A stretch of DNA of 27,708 nt, from assembly GCA_948919095.1 (NCBI GenBank), contig CAQYCU010000007.1, positions 23,017-50,724 of the forward strand, given 5' to 3'. This document shows positions 16,424 through 23,947 of this stretch, in pieces; positions within the stretch are counted from its first letter, which is position 1, and each line of letters starts with the position of its first letter. Source of the stretch: an uncultured Clostridia bacterium. Lineage in GTDB: Bacteria; Bacillota; Clostridia; TANB77; CAG-508. Below the pieces are notes generated by a model, which worked only from the letters and a program-made list of their open reading frames with translations, ran no database searches and was not told where the DNA came from. A program made the translations under genes and the position numbers.

Positions 16424-17287
16424 TTGAATCAAACTGAAGTTGTAGATTTAATTATAAAAACTATTAATACTATTTTTAGTAATATTTTTTCTTCTATAGA
16501 TAACAGTATTTATGAAAGTTTGGATACTCTAGTTTTTATAAATTCTGATATTCTATCTAATACATATTTTGCAAAATTACTTGGCTCAAATGGAAAATCT
16601 GGCTTGTTATTTTTAGCAGATGCTCTACTTCTTGGATTTATGGTCTATTATATAGCTAGATTTTACTATTCAAATATAGTGGAAGTTCCTATTGAAAAAC
16701 CTAGTCAATTTTTATTTAAGGTATTAATTTTTGCATTGTTTGTAAATTTTTCTTATTTTATTCTTGAACAAATTTTGAGTATTAATAATCTTATTACTCT
16801 TGCGTTTCAAGAGATTGGAAGCAATATAACTAAGAATGATGTTTCTTTTTCTCAATTAATCGTTGTTTTAAATAAAACTTTATCTATTAATACTGACGAA
16901 TTTAATATCTTTTCATTTGATGGAATTATTAAAAGCTTTGTAACTTTTGGACTTATAAATTTGTTGCTTTCATACTCATTAAGATACATTTTAGTGCAAG
17001 TTATGCTACTTATTTGCCCTTTTGCAATTTTAAGTTTGATTAGTAATTCTACTTCTTGGTTTTTTAAAATTTGGATTAAAAGCCTATTTTCTTTGATTGT
17101 TATTCAAATTTTTGTATTGCTTGTTATTATTGTTATTTTTTGTATTAACGGTTCTAATAAAGTTTTATTTGTTGGTGGTATATATGCTTTAATTAAGGTT
17201 AATGGATATGTTAGAGAGTTATTTGGAGGACTTTCTGTTGATGTTTCTTCTAATTTTAATAGTATGATGATGCTTTTTAGAAAGTAA
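16424..17287 (+). CDS. VirB6/TrbL-like polytopic membrane protein
   Basis: A 287-aa protein with about six hydrophobic segments (around 60-75, 90-115, 160-185, 195-215, 225-250 and 255-265). The start is TTG 16424, with GGAGGG five bases upstream; the longer frame lacks such a site. The layout, with a non-hydrophobic start, a large loop and clustered helices in the C-terminal half, resembles VirB6/TrbL channel proteins of Gram-positive conjugation systems. Primary sequence similarity is weak, so the call depends on topology and on the neighbours. It follows the pilin by 100 bases and precedes the VirB3-like gene by 111 bases. Confidence 0.6.
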   Translation: MNQTEVVDLIIKTINTIFSNIFSSIDNSIYESLDTLVFINSDILSNTYFAKLLGSNGKSGLLFLADALLLGFMVYYIARFYYSNIVEVPIEKPSQFLFKVLIFALFVNFSYFILEQILSINNLITLAFQEIGSNITKNDVSFSQLIVVLNKTLSINTDEFNIFSFDGIIKSFVTFGLINLLLSYSLRYILVQVMLLICPFAILSLISNSTSWFFKIWIKSLFSLIVIQIFVLLVIIVIFCINGSNKVLFVGGIYALIKVNGYVRELFGGLSVDVSSNFNSMMMLFRK

Positions 17288-17398
17288 TATTAATATAGTA
17301 TTATTTTAAATAATCTGCTAAGAGTTAATATCTTGAAAGATTAAAAAGCTTTATATCTAAGTGTCTTTTAGGCTAAGTAAGAAAGGAGTTGGGTTTTT

Positions 17399-17677
17399 AT
17401 GAAATATATTTTTCCTAAAAATTATAACTTTAGAAATAAGATTTTAGGTACCGTAGATTATCCTACTGCTATTTTTAATGTGATTATGTTTATTATTATT
17501 CTAGCTATAATGGGTGCTATTTTTAAAAATCTTAGCACTAGAATTGTATTTATTATAATATTTTATTTCCCTATTTTACTTTTTAGCTTAGTTGGTTTTA
17601 ATAATGAAAGTGTGTTATATACTATCTTTTACATTATTAAATATCTTCTTAGTCCTAAATTGTATTTATATAAATAA
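17399..17677 (+). CDS. VirB3/PrgI-like small membrane protein
   Basis: A 92-aa protein with a polar N-terminus (MKYIFPKNYNFRNKILG), then two hydrophobic segments (about 25-45 and 48-66) and a short amphipathic C-terminus. This matches the size and topology of VirB3/PrgI proteins, which sit next to the VirB4 ATPase in conjugation operons. Here no VirB4 follows: the next gene is dnaD after 340 bases. AAAGGAG precedes ATG 17399. It is the last gene of the cluster. Confidence 0.55.
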   Translation: MKYIFPKNYNFRNKILGTVDYPTAIFNVIMFIIILAIMGAIFKNLSTRIVFIIIFYFPILLFSLVGFNNESVLYTIFYIIKYLLSPKLYLYK

Positions 17678-17960
17678 ACTCTATAAACTGAATTTTATGT
17701 TAAATAATTAGCTTGTTTATTATGCTCTCCTATACTTATTGATTTCAGATATTTGTCTTTCACTTTACAAAATGTATTTTTTTATGCTAGGTATTTTTTC
17801 CTTTAAATGAATTACATTTATCATTTAAACTAGTTGTAAATTTGCTTTAATGATGATATAATGCAACAAAAGTACAATTTTGTAGAAAGGAAGACTTTAT
17901 TACTACTTTTCTTGTTTTTTTGGATAGATAAGTATCGTTTTCATTTGTTTAGTGAAGCGG

Positions 17961-17969
17961 TTATCCACA
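17961..17969 (+). promoter_or_regulatory. Consensus DnaA box
   Basis: TTATCCACA is an exact match to the bacterial DnaA box consensus. Ten bases on, TTTGTCACA (17971-17979) is a weaker look-alike, about one helical turn away. They lie between the dnaD promoter and its ATG. One good box fits DnaA control of the helicase-loader genes rather than an origin, as no DUE or box cluster is seen. Confidence 0.65.
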
Positions 17970-17996
17970 GTTTGTCACACTTTTGTTGAAAATGTA

Positions 17997-18011
17997 GTAA
18001 CTTAAAGTTAC
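17997..18011. repeat. Perfect 15-bp palindrome before dnaD
   Basis: GTAACTT-A-AAGTTAC: seven-base perfect arms around one central base, ending six bases before the dnaD ATG. With a one-base centre it cannot form a good RNA hairpin, so a protein-binding operator is the likelier role. Confidence 0.6.
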
Positions 18012-18017
18012 AGTATT

Positions 18018-18992
18018 ATGAAATTTGAGCAGAATGACTCCTCTTTAATTTTATCTCAAACTTCAATTCCTGACGTATTTTTTACGGAATATTTGTCTGA
18101 AGCTAGTGGCGATTTTGTTAAAGTGTATTTATATTTATTTTTCTTATCTAAATACAGTAAAGAAATTAAAATTAATGACTTATCTAAAAAGCTAGAGTTG
18201 TCATTGACTGTTATACAGGAAGCAATAAAGTTTTGGGAAGATAAAGGCTTATTGATTAGAAAAAATCAAGGGTTTATTCTTGCTAACCTTCAAGAGATTG
18301 AAATTAATAAGGTATATAAGCCTAAAGTTACTATGTCTGCTGAACATATTAAGGAAGCTACTGAAAATAAAAGTAGAGCTAATGCTATCGAAACTATTAA
18401 TAATCAATGTTTCCAAGGTGTTATGTCTCCTTCTTGGTATGGCGATATTGATTTATGGTTTAAAAAGTATGGATTTGATGAACAAGTCATGATTGCTTTA
18501 TTTAGTTATTGTTTTAATAAATCCGCTTTGCATAGAAATTATATTGCTACTGTTGCAGAGGGCTGGAGTAAAAATAATATCAAGACTTATAGTGATTTGG
18601 ATTTGTATTTTCATAAAATGGAAAAACTTAAAGTTATTTCTACAGCTATTAAAAGAAAGCTTAGATTATCAAGAAATTTGTCTGTTTACGAAGAGGCTTA
18701 TGTTGAAAAATGGAATATAACTTATGGATATGATATGTCTATTATTGAAATTGCTTTAAGACAAACTGTTTCAAAGTATAGTTTGAGTTTTGAATATATT
18801 GATAAGGTAATTTCTGATTGGCATGAACGTGGTTTTAAAACAGTAGAACAAATTGAAAAGTATTTGGCAGATAAGAAAAGCAAATCTTCATTAAATAAAG
18901 ATGTTAAAACTACTAAGTCTAGTTCCCCTAATTTTACTGAGAGAAAATATGATGATTTGAACGATTTTTATGTAAATGTTAAAAAGAAATAG
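18018..18992 (+). CDS. dnaD: DnaD-like replication initiation protein
   Basis: A 324-aa primosomal protein of the DnaB/DnaD group, which acts with DnaC/DnaI to load the replicative helicase. The N-terminal winged-helix domain (about 15-95) includes INDLSKKLELSLTVIQEAIKFWEDKGL. Two DnaD C-terminal (DDBH2) domains follow, each with the YxxxIxxxW-type motif: YIATVAEGW in the first (about 128-200), YIDKVISDWHERGFKTVEQI in the second (about 215-290). The basic, low-complexity tail (about 290-324) is typical. No clear ribosome binding site precedes the ATG, and an in-frame stop 13-15 bases upstream excludes a longer start. dnaC follows after 85 bases. Housekeeping identity is preferred over a mobile-element gene because of the DnaA box and dnaC. 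Confidence 0.85.
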   Translation: MKFEQNDSSLILSQTSIPDVFFTEYLSEASGDFVKVYLYLFFLSKYSKEIKINDLSKKLELSLTVIQEAIKFWEDKGLLIRKNQGFILANLQEIEINKVYKPKVTMSAEHIKEATENKSRANAIETINNQCFQGVMSPSWYGDIDLWFKKYGFDEQVMIALFSYCFNKSALHRNYIATVAEGWSKNNIKTYSDLDLYFHKMEKLKVISTAIKRKLRLSRNLSVYEEAYVEKWNITYGYDMSIIEIALRQTVSKYSLSFEYIDKVISDWHERGFKTVEQIEKYLADKKSKSSLNKDVKTTKSSSPNFTERKYDDLNDFYVNVKKK

Positions 18993-19077
18993 TAACTTAT
19001 TATTTTATAATTTTTGTGATTTGTTATACAATTAATGCATGTTATGCGCTAATTAATAAATATAATGGAGGTGTTTT

Positions 19078-20082
19078 TTGGTTAATAATAGTCTAAAGTC
19101 TTTATTATTTGAATATCAACAAAAAAGAGATAAAGCTCTTAATGATTGTTTGAAGAAAAAGTATGAAATGTATGAAAAATACCCAGATGTTGAGGATATT
19201 GATAAAAGGATTGCTACATTGTCTATCCAGTCTATTCAATCTTCTTTGATTGATTCTTCTAACAAGTCTAATAAAAATAAAAATGAAATTGATAAATTAA
19301 AACTTGAAAAACAGGATTTATTAAAAAAATATCATATTCCTAATAAGTCTTTATTACCTAAGTTTGAGTGTTCTAAATGTGAAGATACTGGATATGTTGA
19401 AACAGCTAATGGGAATGTTTTGTGTTCTTGCATTAAACAAAAATTATATAATTTAGCATATAATAATTCTAATATCTTTGATTTGCAAAATCAGAATTTT
19501 GAGAATTTTAGATTTGATTTGTATTCTGATAAAGTTGATGTTGAAAAGTATAATGTTGATATTTCTCCTCGTGAGAATATCACTTTAATTAAGGAAACTT
19601 GTGAAAATTTCATTAATAATTTTGATAATCCTGACCAGAATAATTTAATTTTTTGTGGGCATACTGGTCTTGGGAAAACTTTTCTTTCAACTTGTATTGC
19701 AAATGAGGTTATTAAAAACGGTAAAAATGTTTTATATCAAACTGCACCTATTATGCTTGACCAGATCATAGATTATAAGTTTGGAAAATCTAGTGAAAAT
19801 ATAATTGATTCTATATATTCTGTTGATTTGTTAATTATAGATGACCTTGGTACTGAAACTAAAAATAATTTAAAAATTACTGAGTTGTTTAATATTATTA
19901 ATACTAGACTTTTAAATCAAAATAATAAAATTACTAAGACTATAATTTCTACTAATTTGTCTCTTCAAGAGCTATATAATGCTTATGATGAACGTATTGT
20001 TTCTAGAATTATTGGTAATTATAATGCTTGTTATTTTTATGGTGAGGATATTAGAGTTAAGAAAAAAATGGTGACGAGTTAA
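19078..20082 (+). CDS. dnaC: DnaC/DnaI-type helicase loader ATPase
   Basis: A 334-aa AAA+ protein that loads the replicative DNA helicase with DnaD. The N-terminal coiled region (1-90) is followed by a zinc-cluster-like segment with cysteines 98, 101, 116 and 118 (CSKCEDTGY ... CSC). Walker A is GHTGLGKT (194-201), Walker B is LLIIDDLGTE (251-260), sensor 1 is IISTNLS (289-295) and the arginine finger is DERIVSR (304-310). The start is TTG 19078, six bases after GGAGG, in good position. The shape is that of the clostridial chromosomal DnaC. It is followed by a strong terminator, so dnaD-dnaC form a two-gene unit. Confidence 0.92.
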   Translation: MVNNSLKSLLFEYQQKRDKALNDCLKKKYEMYEKYPDVEDIDKRIATLSIQSIQSSLIDSSNKSNKNKNEIDKLKLEKQDLLKKYHIPNKSLLPKFECSKCEDTGYVETANGNVLCSCIKQKLYNLAYNNSNIFDLQNQNFENFRFDLYSDKVDVEKYNVDISPRENITLIKETCENFINNFDNPDQNNLIFCGHTGLGKTFLSTCIANEVIKNGKNVLYQTAPIMLDQIIDYKFGKSSENIIDSIYSVDLLIIDDLGTETKNNLKITELFNIINTRLLNQNNKITKTIISTNLSLQELYNAYDERIVSRIIGNYNACYFYGEDIRVKKKMVTS

Positions 20083-20126
20083 TGGCTATTTTTAAGTAGT
20101 TTTTATGTATACTTAGACTTTGTCAA

Positions 20127-20168
20127 GTAAAGTGCATAAGTTTGATACCTTTAACTTACACACTTTAT
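20127..20168. repeat. Imperfect inverted repeat, possible insertion-sequence end
   Basis: Arms 20127-20142 and 20153-20168 match at 13 of 16 positions (GTAAAGTGCATAAGTT against the complement of AACTTACACACTTTAT). It is unlike a simple terminator: no GC-rich stem or T-run follows. The GTGTAAAATAAAG-like sequence on the minus strand recalls ends of IS256-type elements, but no transposase is present and the resemblance is by eye only. Confidence 0.3.
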
Positions 20169-20237
20169 TTTACACTATCTATGCTTACATAAGTAGGCAA
20201 AATTTTGTATTCAAGATTTTGAATTATTCTTAATTTT

Positions 20238-20279
20238 AAAAAAGCAAATAATTCTAAAGATGAGTTATTTGCTTTTTTT
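20238..20279. terminator. Terminator of dnaD-dnaC and, on the other strand, the helicase
   Basis: Fourteen-base perfect arms (AAAAAAGCAAATAA at 20238-20251 and TTATTTGCTTTTTT at 20265-20278) form a hairpin with a T-run on the plus strand and an A-run on the other. The helicase gene converges and stops at 20351. Confidence 0.88.
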
Positions 20280-20350
20280 ATAACTATATTTATTTTCGGA
20301 TTTCTTATTTTTTTAATATATTTATATACATTTTAATAATTATATATACT

Positions 20351-23041
20351 TTATACTATATTTTTAATTTTCACTTCTAATTTTTCTTTTTCTCCACTCC
20401 CTATTGTACTAAACCTTAATAGTGGAATTTTATACTTCTGTAGTATTTTATCTTTTATCATATCTCTTTTTTGTTGTTCTGTCCCTTCTTTATGATAATA
20501 ATATCCATCAACTTCGATTGCAAGAAATACTTTTTTATCCATCTTATTATATAATATAAAATCTACATGAGTCCATGTTTTATATATGTATGCTAATTCT
20601 TCTTCATTTAATAAATTTATATTAGCCAAAATATCTTTTAGTGGTACATGCACGGCTATATCAATATTACTATAATTATTTTCTTTAATTACTTCTTCTA
20701 TTAAGTTATATGTTAAATTCTCTGAATCATATTCCGAAATTTTTCTTTTATTTTTTAAATATTCTAAACGTTCTTTTCTATTTTCCTTATATAGTAAATC
20801 ATATATTGATTTTGTCGTGCTTTCTATAACTTCAAAATTGTTATACTTTATGTATTTTAAAAGGTCTGCTGTATTTGTTCCTTCATTTTTTTCATTGTTT
20901 GATATAACTAGTCTTAAATAATTTTGTGCACGTGTTACTGCAACATTTAACATATTAGGATTATCTACAAAATCTCCTATTTCATTATCTACTGTCGTTA
21001 TTACAATTGCTTTCTCTTCTCTACCTTGAAATTTGTGCACTGTATCTATTTTTAATTTCTGCCCAAATGTTTTTTGTAATTCTTTTGTTTGGTTTTTGTA
21101 TGGAGAAATTATTCCTATGTCTGTCATATTTACTTTTTTGGTTAAATCTGACATTATTTCATTTTCTATTACATCTATCTGTCTTTGGTTTATATGTTCT
21201 CTTTCATGATTTCCTTTTGTTGTTATATATGCTTTTAATATGTCATTTTCTCCTTTATCCTCGGTCATTATTATTAGCTCATCGTTATAAAACTTTTTGT
21301 TGCTAAATTGTATAATCTTTGGATGACATCTATAATGTTCTCTTAATAATGTTCTTGGTGCATTTATTAATATTTTATTTATTGATGATAAGAAACTTTG
21401 CTTTAAATAGTTATATTCTTCATTTATTTCATATTTTTTTGAAATCTCTTCTATCTTATTTTTTACTTCTATAGATATAACATTAGGTAACTGATTTAAA
21501 TCACCTACTATTACTGCATTCTTTGCAACAGACAGTGATAAAATCCCAGTTATTAAGTCTACTTGTGTTGCTTCATCCATTATTACATAATCAAATTTAT
21601 ATTCTTTATTAACACAATCTTTTATCGCGTGAGTTGTGCTAAATACAACAGGATATTCTTCAGTAAAGCTTTGAGAATTATTATACATTTCTTTATATTC
21701 AAATATTCTTCTTTTTTGTTGATATCCATATTTATTTAATAATTTTTTGTTTAATAATTTTAAGGATTCTTTTTTTAATGTAACTATCTTTTCTTCTCCT
21801 AAAAATTTAAGCCTATTTTGTTTTTTGTTTATTTCTTTTTTTGTCTCAATTTCTTTTATAATATAAAATAATCTATTAAAACATTCAATTATATCTTGTT
21901 TAGATTTTTTGTAGAATTCTTTGTTTCCAATTCCATATATCAATATTGCTTTAATCTTCAACCATAAATTTAGCTTTTCTTTTTCTTCATATTCAATTTT
22001 AAATTTTAATATATGTTTTGTAGTATAATTATTAATTTTTCTTATTTTTGGCAAATATACTTTGTCCCCTTCATTTTTTATATAGTGTTCATATTGCAGT
22101 TTAATTTCATCAAGTTCTGTCCTTAATTTTGCTATATCATTTTGAAGTTCAAATATTTCGTTAACCAATTTATTTAAAGAGGTTATTTTATCTTCTATTA
22201 TATTTTCATCTTCTGTTATATTTTGAAATTCAGGATATTCTCCAGTTTGATTATTTATAAATTCTTCTCTCTTTTCTTTTTTGCCTAATTTGGCACATAT
22301 ATAATCTAATTCGTAATTCTTTAATTTTTCATATACATTATCAGTTGCTGGATTGCTATTCGACACTACAGCTACTGTTTTTCCTTCTTTTATTATATTA
22401 GCTATAATATTTAATATTGTTTGTGTTTTTCCTGTTCCTGGTGGCCCTTCTATTATACTTATCTGATTACTCATTGCATTTTTCACAGCTTGAAATTGTG
22501 ATTTATTAGTTCCAAAAGGAAATATTATATTTTCTAAATTAGTATTTAACTTATTTATTGGTACATAAGGAGTTAAATATTTATAAAGTGCTAAATCTTC
22601 AGATATATAATTAATTTTATTATATGCAGTCGAAAGTATTGCTTTTCCTTCTTCTGTTTTACAACTAATAATCTCCAATATTTCTCTATAATAATCAAAT
22701 CTATTATTTGATAATGATCCTATTGCTTTTTTTACTATAGTAACTCTTCCTTCAAATTGTACTAATGTTGTTTCATCTTTAAAAAATATTTTATAGTATT
22801 TATTAAACTTTAATATTTTCTCAACATTGCAAGCATATCCATTTGCTAAAATAACTTCATTATTTTTCAAGTCTATTATTTCTGGTTCTTTAAAAAATTC
22901 AAATTCTATTATTTTATATTTATATAATGTTTTTGAATTTTTGTATCTTATATTCACTAAATTTGATTCAAATTTATATTCCTCAACTTTTTCTGTCTTA
23001 TCTTTTCCTTGCAACATTACTAGATATTTATTTATATCCAT
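20351..23041 (-). CDS. SF1 (UPF1/Dna2-type) helicase with C-terminal DUF2726-like nuclease domain
   Basis: An 896-aa cytosolic protein. Helicase motifs in order: Q-motif NKSQFQAVKNAM (179-190), Walker A GPPGTGKT (199-206), DEAT box VIMDEATQ (486-493), motif III VGDLNQLPNV (512-521), motif IV LREHYRCHP (566-574), motif V VHKFQGREEKAIV (668-680) and motif VI NVAVTRAQNYLRL (699-711). A long helical insertion (about 280-450) lies between Walker A and B. The C-terminus (about 770-896) is DUF2726-like: HVDFIL (825-830), AIEVDGYYYH (841-850) and QKRD (857-860), a PD-(D/E)xK-like pattern with D827, E843 and D845. AAAGGAG precedes ATG 23041. It lies 0.9 kb downstream of a CBASS operon in the same direction. 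Role in anti-phage defence is inferred from this fusion and location. Confidence 0.88.
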   Translation of the reverse strand: MDINKYLVMLQGKDKTEKVEEYKFESNLVNIRYKNSKTLYKYKIIEFEFFKEPEIIDLKNNEVILANGYACNVEKILKFNKYYKIFFKDETTLVQFEGRVTIVKKAIGSLSNNRFDYYREILEIISCKTEEGKAILSTAYNKINYISEDLALYKYLTPYVPINKLNTNLENIIFPFGTNKSQFQAVKNAMSNQISIIEGPPGTGKTQTILNIIANIIKEGKTVAVVSNSNPATDNVYEKLKNYELDYICAKLGKKEKREEFINNQTGEYPEFQNITEDENIIEDKITSLNKLVNEIFELQNDIAKLRTELDEIKLQYEHYIKNEGDKVYLPKIRKINNYTTKHILKFKIEYEEKEKLNLWLKIKAILIYGIGNKEFYKKSKQDIIECFNRLFYIIKEIETKKEINKKQNRLKFLGEEKIVTLKKESLKLLNKKLLNKYGYQQKRRIFEYKEMYNNSQSFTEEYPVVFSTTHAIKDCVNKEYKFDYVIMDEATQVDLITGILSLSVAKNAVIVGDLNQLPNVISIEVKNKIEEISKKYEINEEYNYLKQSFLSSINKILINAPRTLLREHYRCHPKIIQFSNKKFYNDELIIMTEDKGENDILKAYITTKGNHEREHINQRQIDVIENEIMSDLTKKVNMTDIGIISPYKNQTKELQKTFGQKLKIDTVHKFQGREEKAIVITTVDNEIGDFVDNPNMLNVAVTRAQNYLRLVISNNEKNEGTNTADLLKYIKYNNFEVIESTTKSIYDLLYKENRKERLEYLKNKRKISEYDSENLTYNLIEEVIKENNYSNIDIAVHVPLKDILANINLLNEEELAYIYKTWTHVDFILYNKMDKKVFLAIEVDGYYYHKEGTEQQKRDMIKDKILQKYKIPLLRFSTIGSGEKEKLEVKIKNIV

Positions 23042-23162
23042 TATTTTCTCCTTTGTTTCTGATATTTGTCACAAAATGTCTATATTTATTACTATATCAT
23101 ATTATATACTAAATTAAAATAATTTTGATAAAATTTATATTTTTTTCACTCCTGTCTATAAT

Positions 23163-23198
23163 CTATATTTTTTCTAACATTTCACTATTTCTATACAT
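23163..23198 (-). CDS. Possible 11-aa leader peptide
   Basis: On the minus strand AAAGGA is followed six bases on by ATG, then 11 codons (MYRNSEMLEKI) and TAG. It lies in the 180-nt leader between the helicase promoter and ATG. It could be a regulatory upstream ORF or chance; I cannot decide. Confidence 0.25.
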   Translation of the reverse strand: MYRNSEMLEKI

Positions 23199-23227
23199 AT
23201 TGTATCCTTTTTAGTTTAATTTGTTGG

Positions 23228-23257
23228 ATTTTATCATGTTTTTTGCTGTTTTGTCAA
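23228..23257 (-). promoter_or_regulatory. Promoter of the helicase gene
   Basis: On the minus strand a perfect TTGACA (23252-23257) and TAAAAT (23228-23233) are separated by 18 bases. This gives a leader of about 180 nt before the helicase start, long enough to carry regulation. Confidence 0.65.
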
Positions 23258-23451
23258 TATTTTTATAATTGTGAATAATTTTAATTGTTAGTAGTTATTT
23301 ATTATATAATTTGTCCTGCCTTCGGGTTATGAGAATTTAATAAGTGTTTTTGAGAAATTTTGTTAACTTGAGTTTTTATTGGTTTTAATAGGGTTATGGC
23401 TAATTGGTGTGATTATGAATTAGGTTAAATTTTGTGCTTTTTTGCAACGAT

Positions 23452-23473
23452 TGTCCCCAATTTGTCCCCAATT
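23452..23473. repeat. Perfect 11-bp tandem repeat
   Basis: TGTCCCCAATT occurs twice in direct succession (23452-23462 and 23463-23473). It is strikingly GC-rich for this locus, and the period is about one DNA helical turn. It could be a binding site or an attachment-site remnant. Confidence 0.6.
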
Positions 23474-23586
23474 TTTTGAGGCATCAAATACATGAAATTT
23501 AAATGGATTTTTAAGTTTGTATTTGCAAGTTTTTTTGTGTTTTGATGTGTTGAATTTTGAAATTTATAAAAATGGAGGTTTTAACA

Positions 23587-23877
23587 ATGAATAATTTAAG
23601 AGAAGTTAATGATGATATTTTAAAAGATTGGTTAAATTTTAGAGAGGAAGATTTATGTTCTTTGACTTGTGATGAGGATAGAAAACATCATATTTATTTT
23701 GATGAGATTTCTGAAAGAATTTTAAAACGTGTTCCTAAAAATGATAGAAAATATGTAGAAAAACAACTTAGTTTTCTTGATGAAAATTTTATGAATTATA
23801 TTGATTATTGGAATGAGAAGTATTATAGAAATGGGTTTTGTGATGGGGTGCAGTTGATTGGTAGTGGATTAAAATAA
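23587..23877 (+). CDS. Small acidic hypothetical protein
   Basis: A 96-aa soluble protein with no signal or membrane segment and no family I recognise. It is acidic, with mostly helical predicted character: an N-terminal acidic part (NDDILKDWLNFREEDLC), a basic middle (RILKRVPKNDRKYVEKQ) and an aromatic C-terminus (YWNEKYYRNGFCDGVQL). I chose ATG 23587 because GGAGG lies ten bases upstream; the longer frame begins before that site. It is transcribed opposite to both defence genes and ends at a terminator shared with the CBASS operon. Such small proteins are common in mobile islands, so acquisition with the defence genes is possible. Function unknown. Confidence 0.65.
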   Translation: MNNLREVNDDILKDWLNFREEDLCSLTCDEDRKHHIYFDEISERILKRVPKNDRKYVEKQLSFLDENFMNYIDYWNEKYYRNGFCDGVQLIGSGLK

Positions 23878-23892
23878 TAGCATAAAATAGTA

Positions 23893-23941
23893 AAAAGTGT
23901 GAATTTGACTTTGATAATCAAATGTCATTTTTCACACTTTT
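23893..23941. terminator. Bidirectional terminator of the small protein and the CBASS operon
   Basis: Outer arms AAAAGTGTGAA (23893-23903) and TTCACACTTTT (23931-23941) with further inner pairing (TGAC with GTCA, TTGAT with ATCAA) make a long hairpin. It has T-rich exits in both directions and lies just before the last CBASS gene's stop. Confidence 0.88.
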
Positions 23942-23947
23942 ATGATA

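Larger units (their letters stand above)
17678..18017 (+). promoter_or_regulatory. dnaD-dnaC control region
   Basis: This 340-base region holds several signals. An inverted repeat, TTTAAATGA (17802-17810) and TCATTTAAA (17821-17829), with perfect nine-base arms, abuts the promoter TTGTAA (17834-17839) plus TATAAT (17857-17862, 17-base spacer). After it come a good AGAAAGGA site (17884-17891) opening onto only an ATT-initiated 10-codon frame, a consensus DnaA box at 17961, and a perfect palindrome at 17997. dnaD itself has no clear ribosome binding site. Confidence 0.6.
23042..23586. other. Long AT-rich intergenic region with promoter and short-frame signals
   Basis: A 545-base gap between the divergent helicase and small-protein genes. 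It contains the helicase promoter, a short minus-strand frame (23163-23198), and an 11-bp tandem repeat. A further possible plus-strand promoter (TTGTTA near 23359 with TTTAAT 18 bases on) is weak. I see no RNA gene or complete coding sequence otherwise. Confidence 0.5.

Noticed and set aside
17678..18017. Replication origin
   Set aside because: Only one good DnaA box is present and no dnaA/dnaN genes or AT-rich unwinding repeats; transcriptional control fits better.
23402..23560. C-terminal remnant of an integrase on the minus strand
   Set aside because: A frame of about 55 codons ends in a tail reminiscent of recombinase C-termini, but no catalytic motif is present and the region carries the gene start of the small protein on the other strand.
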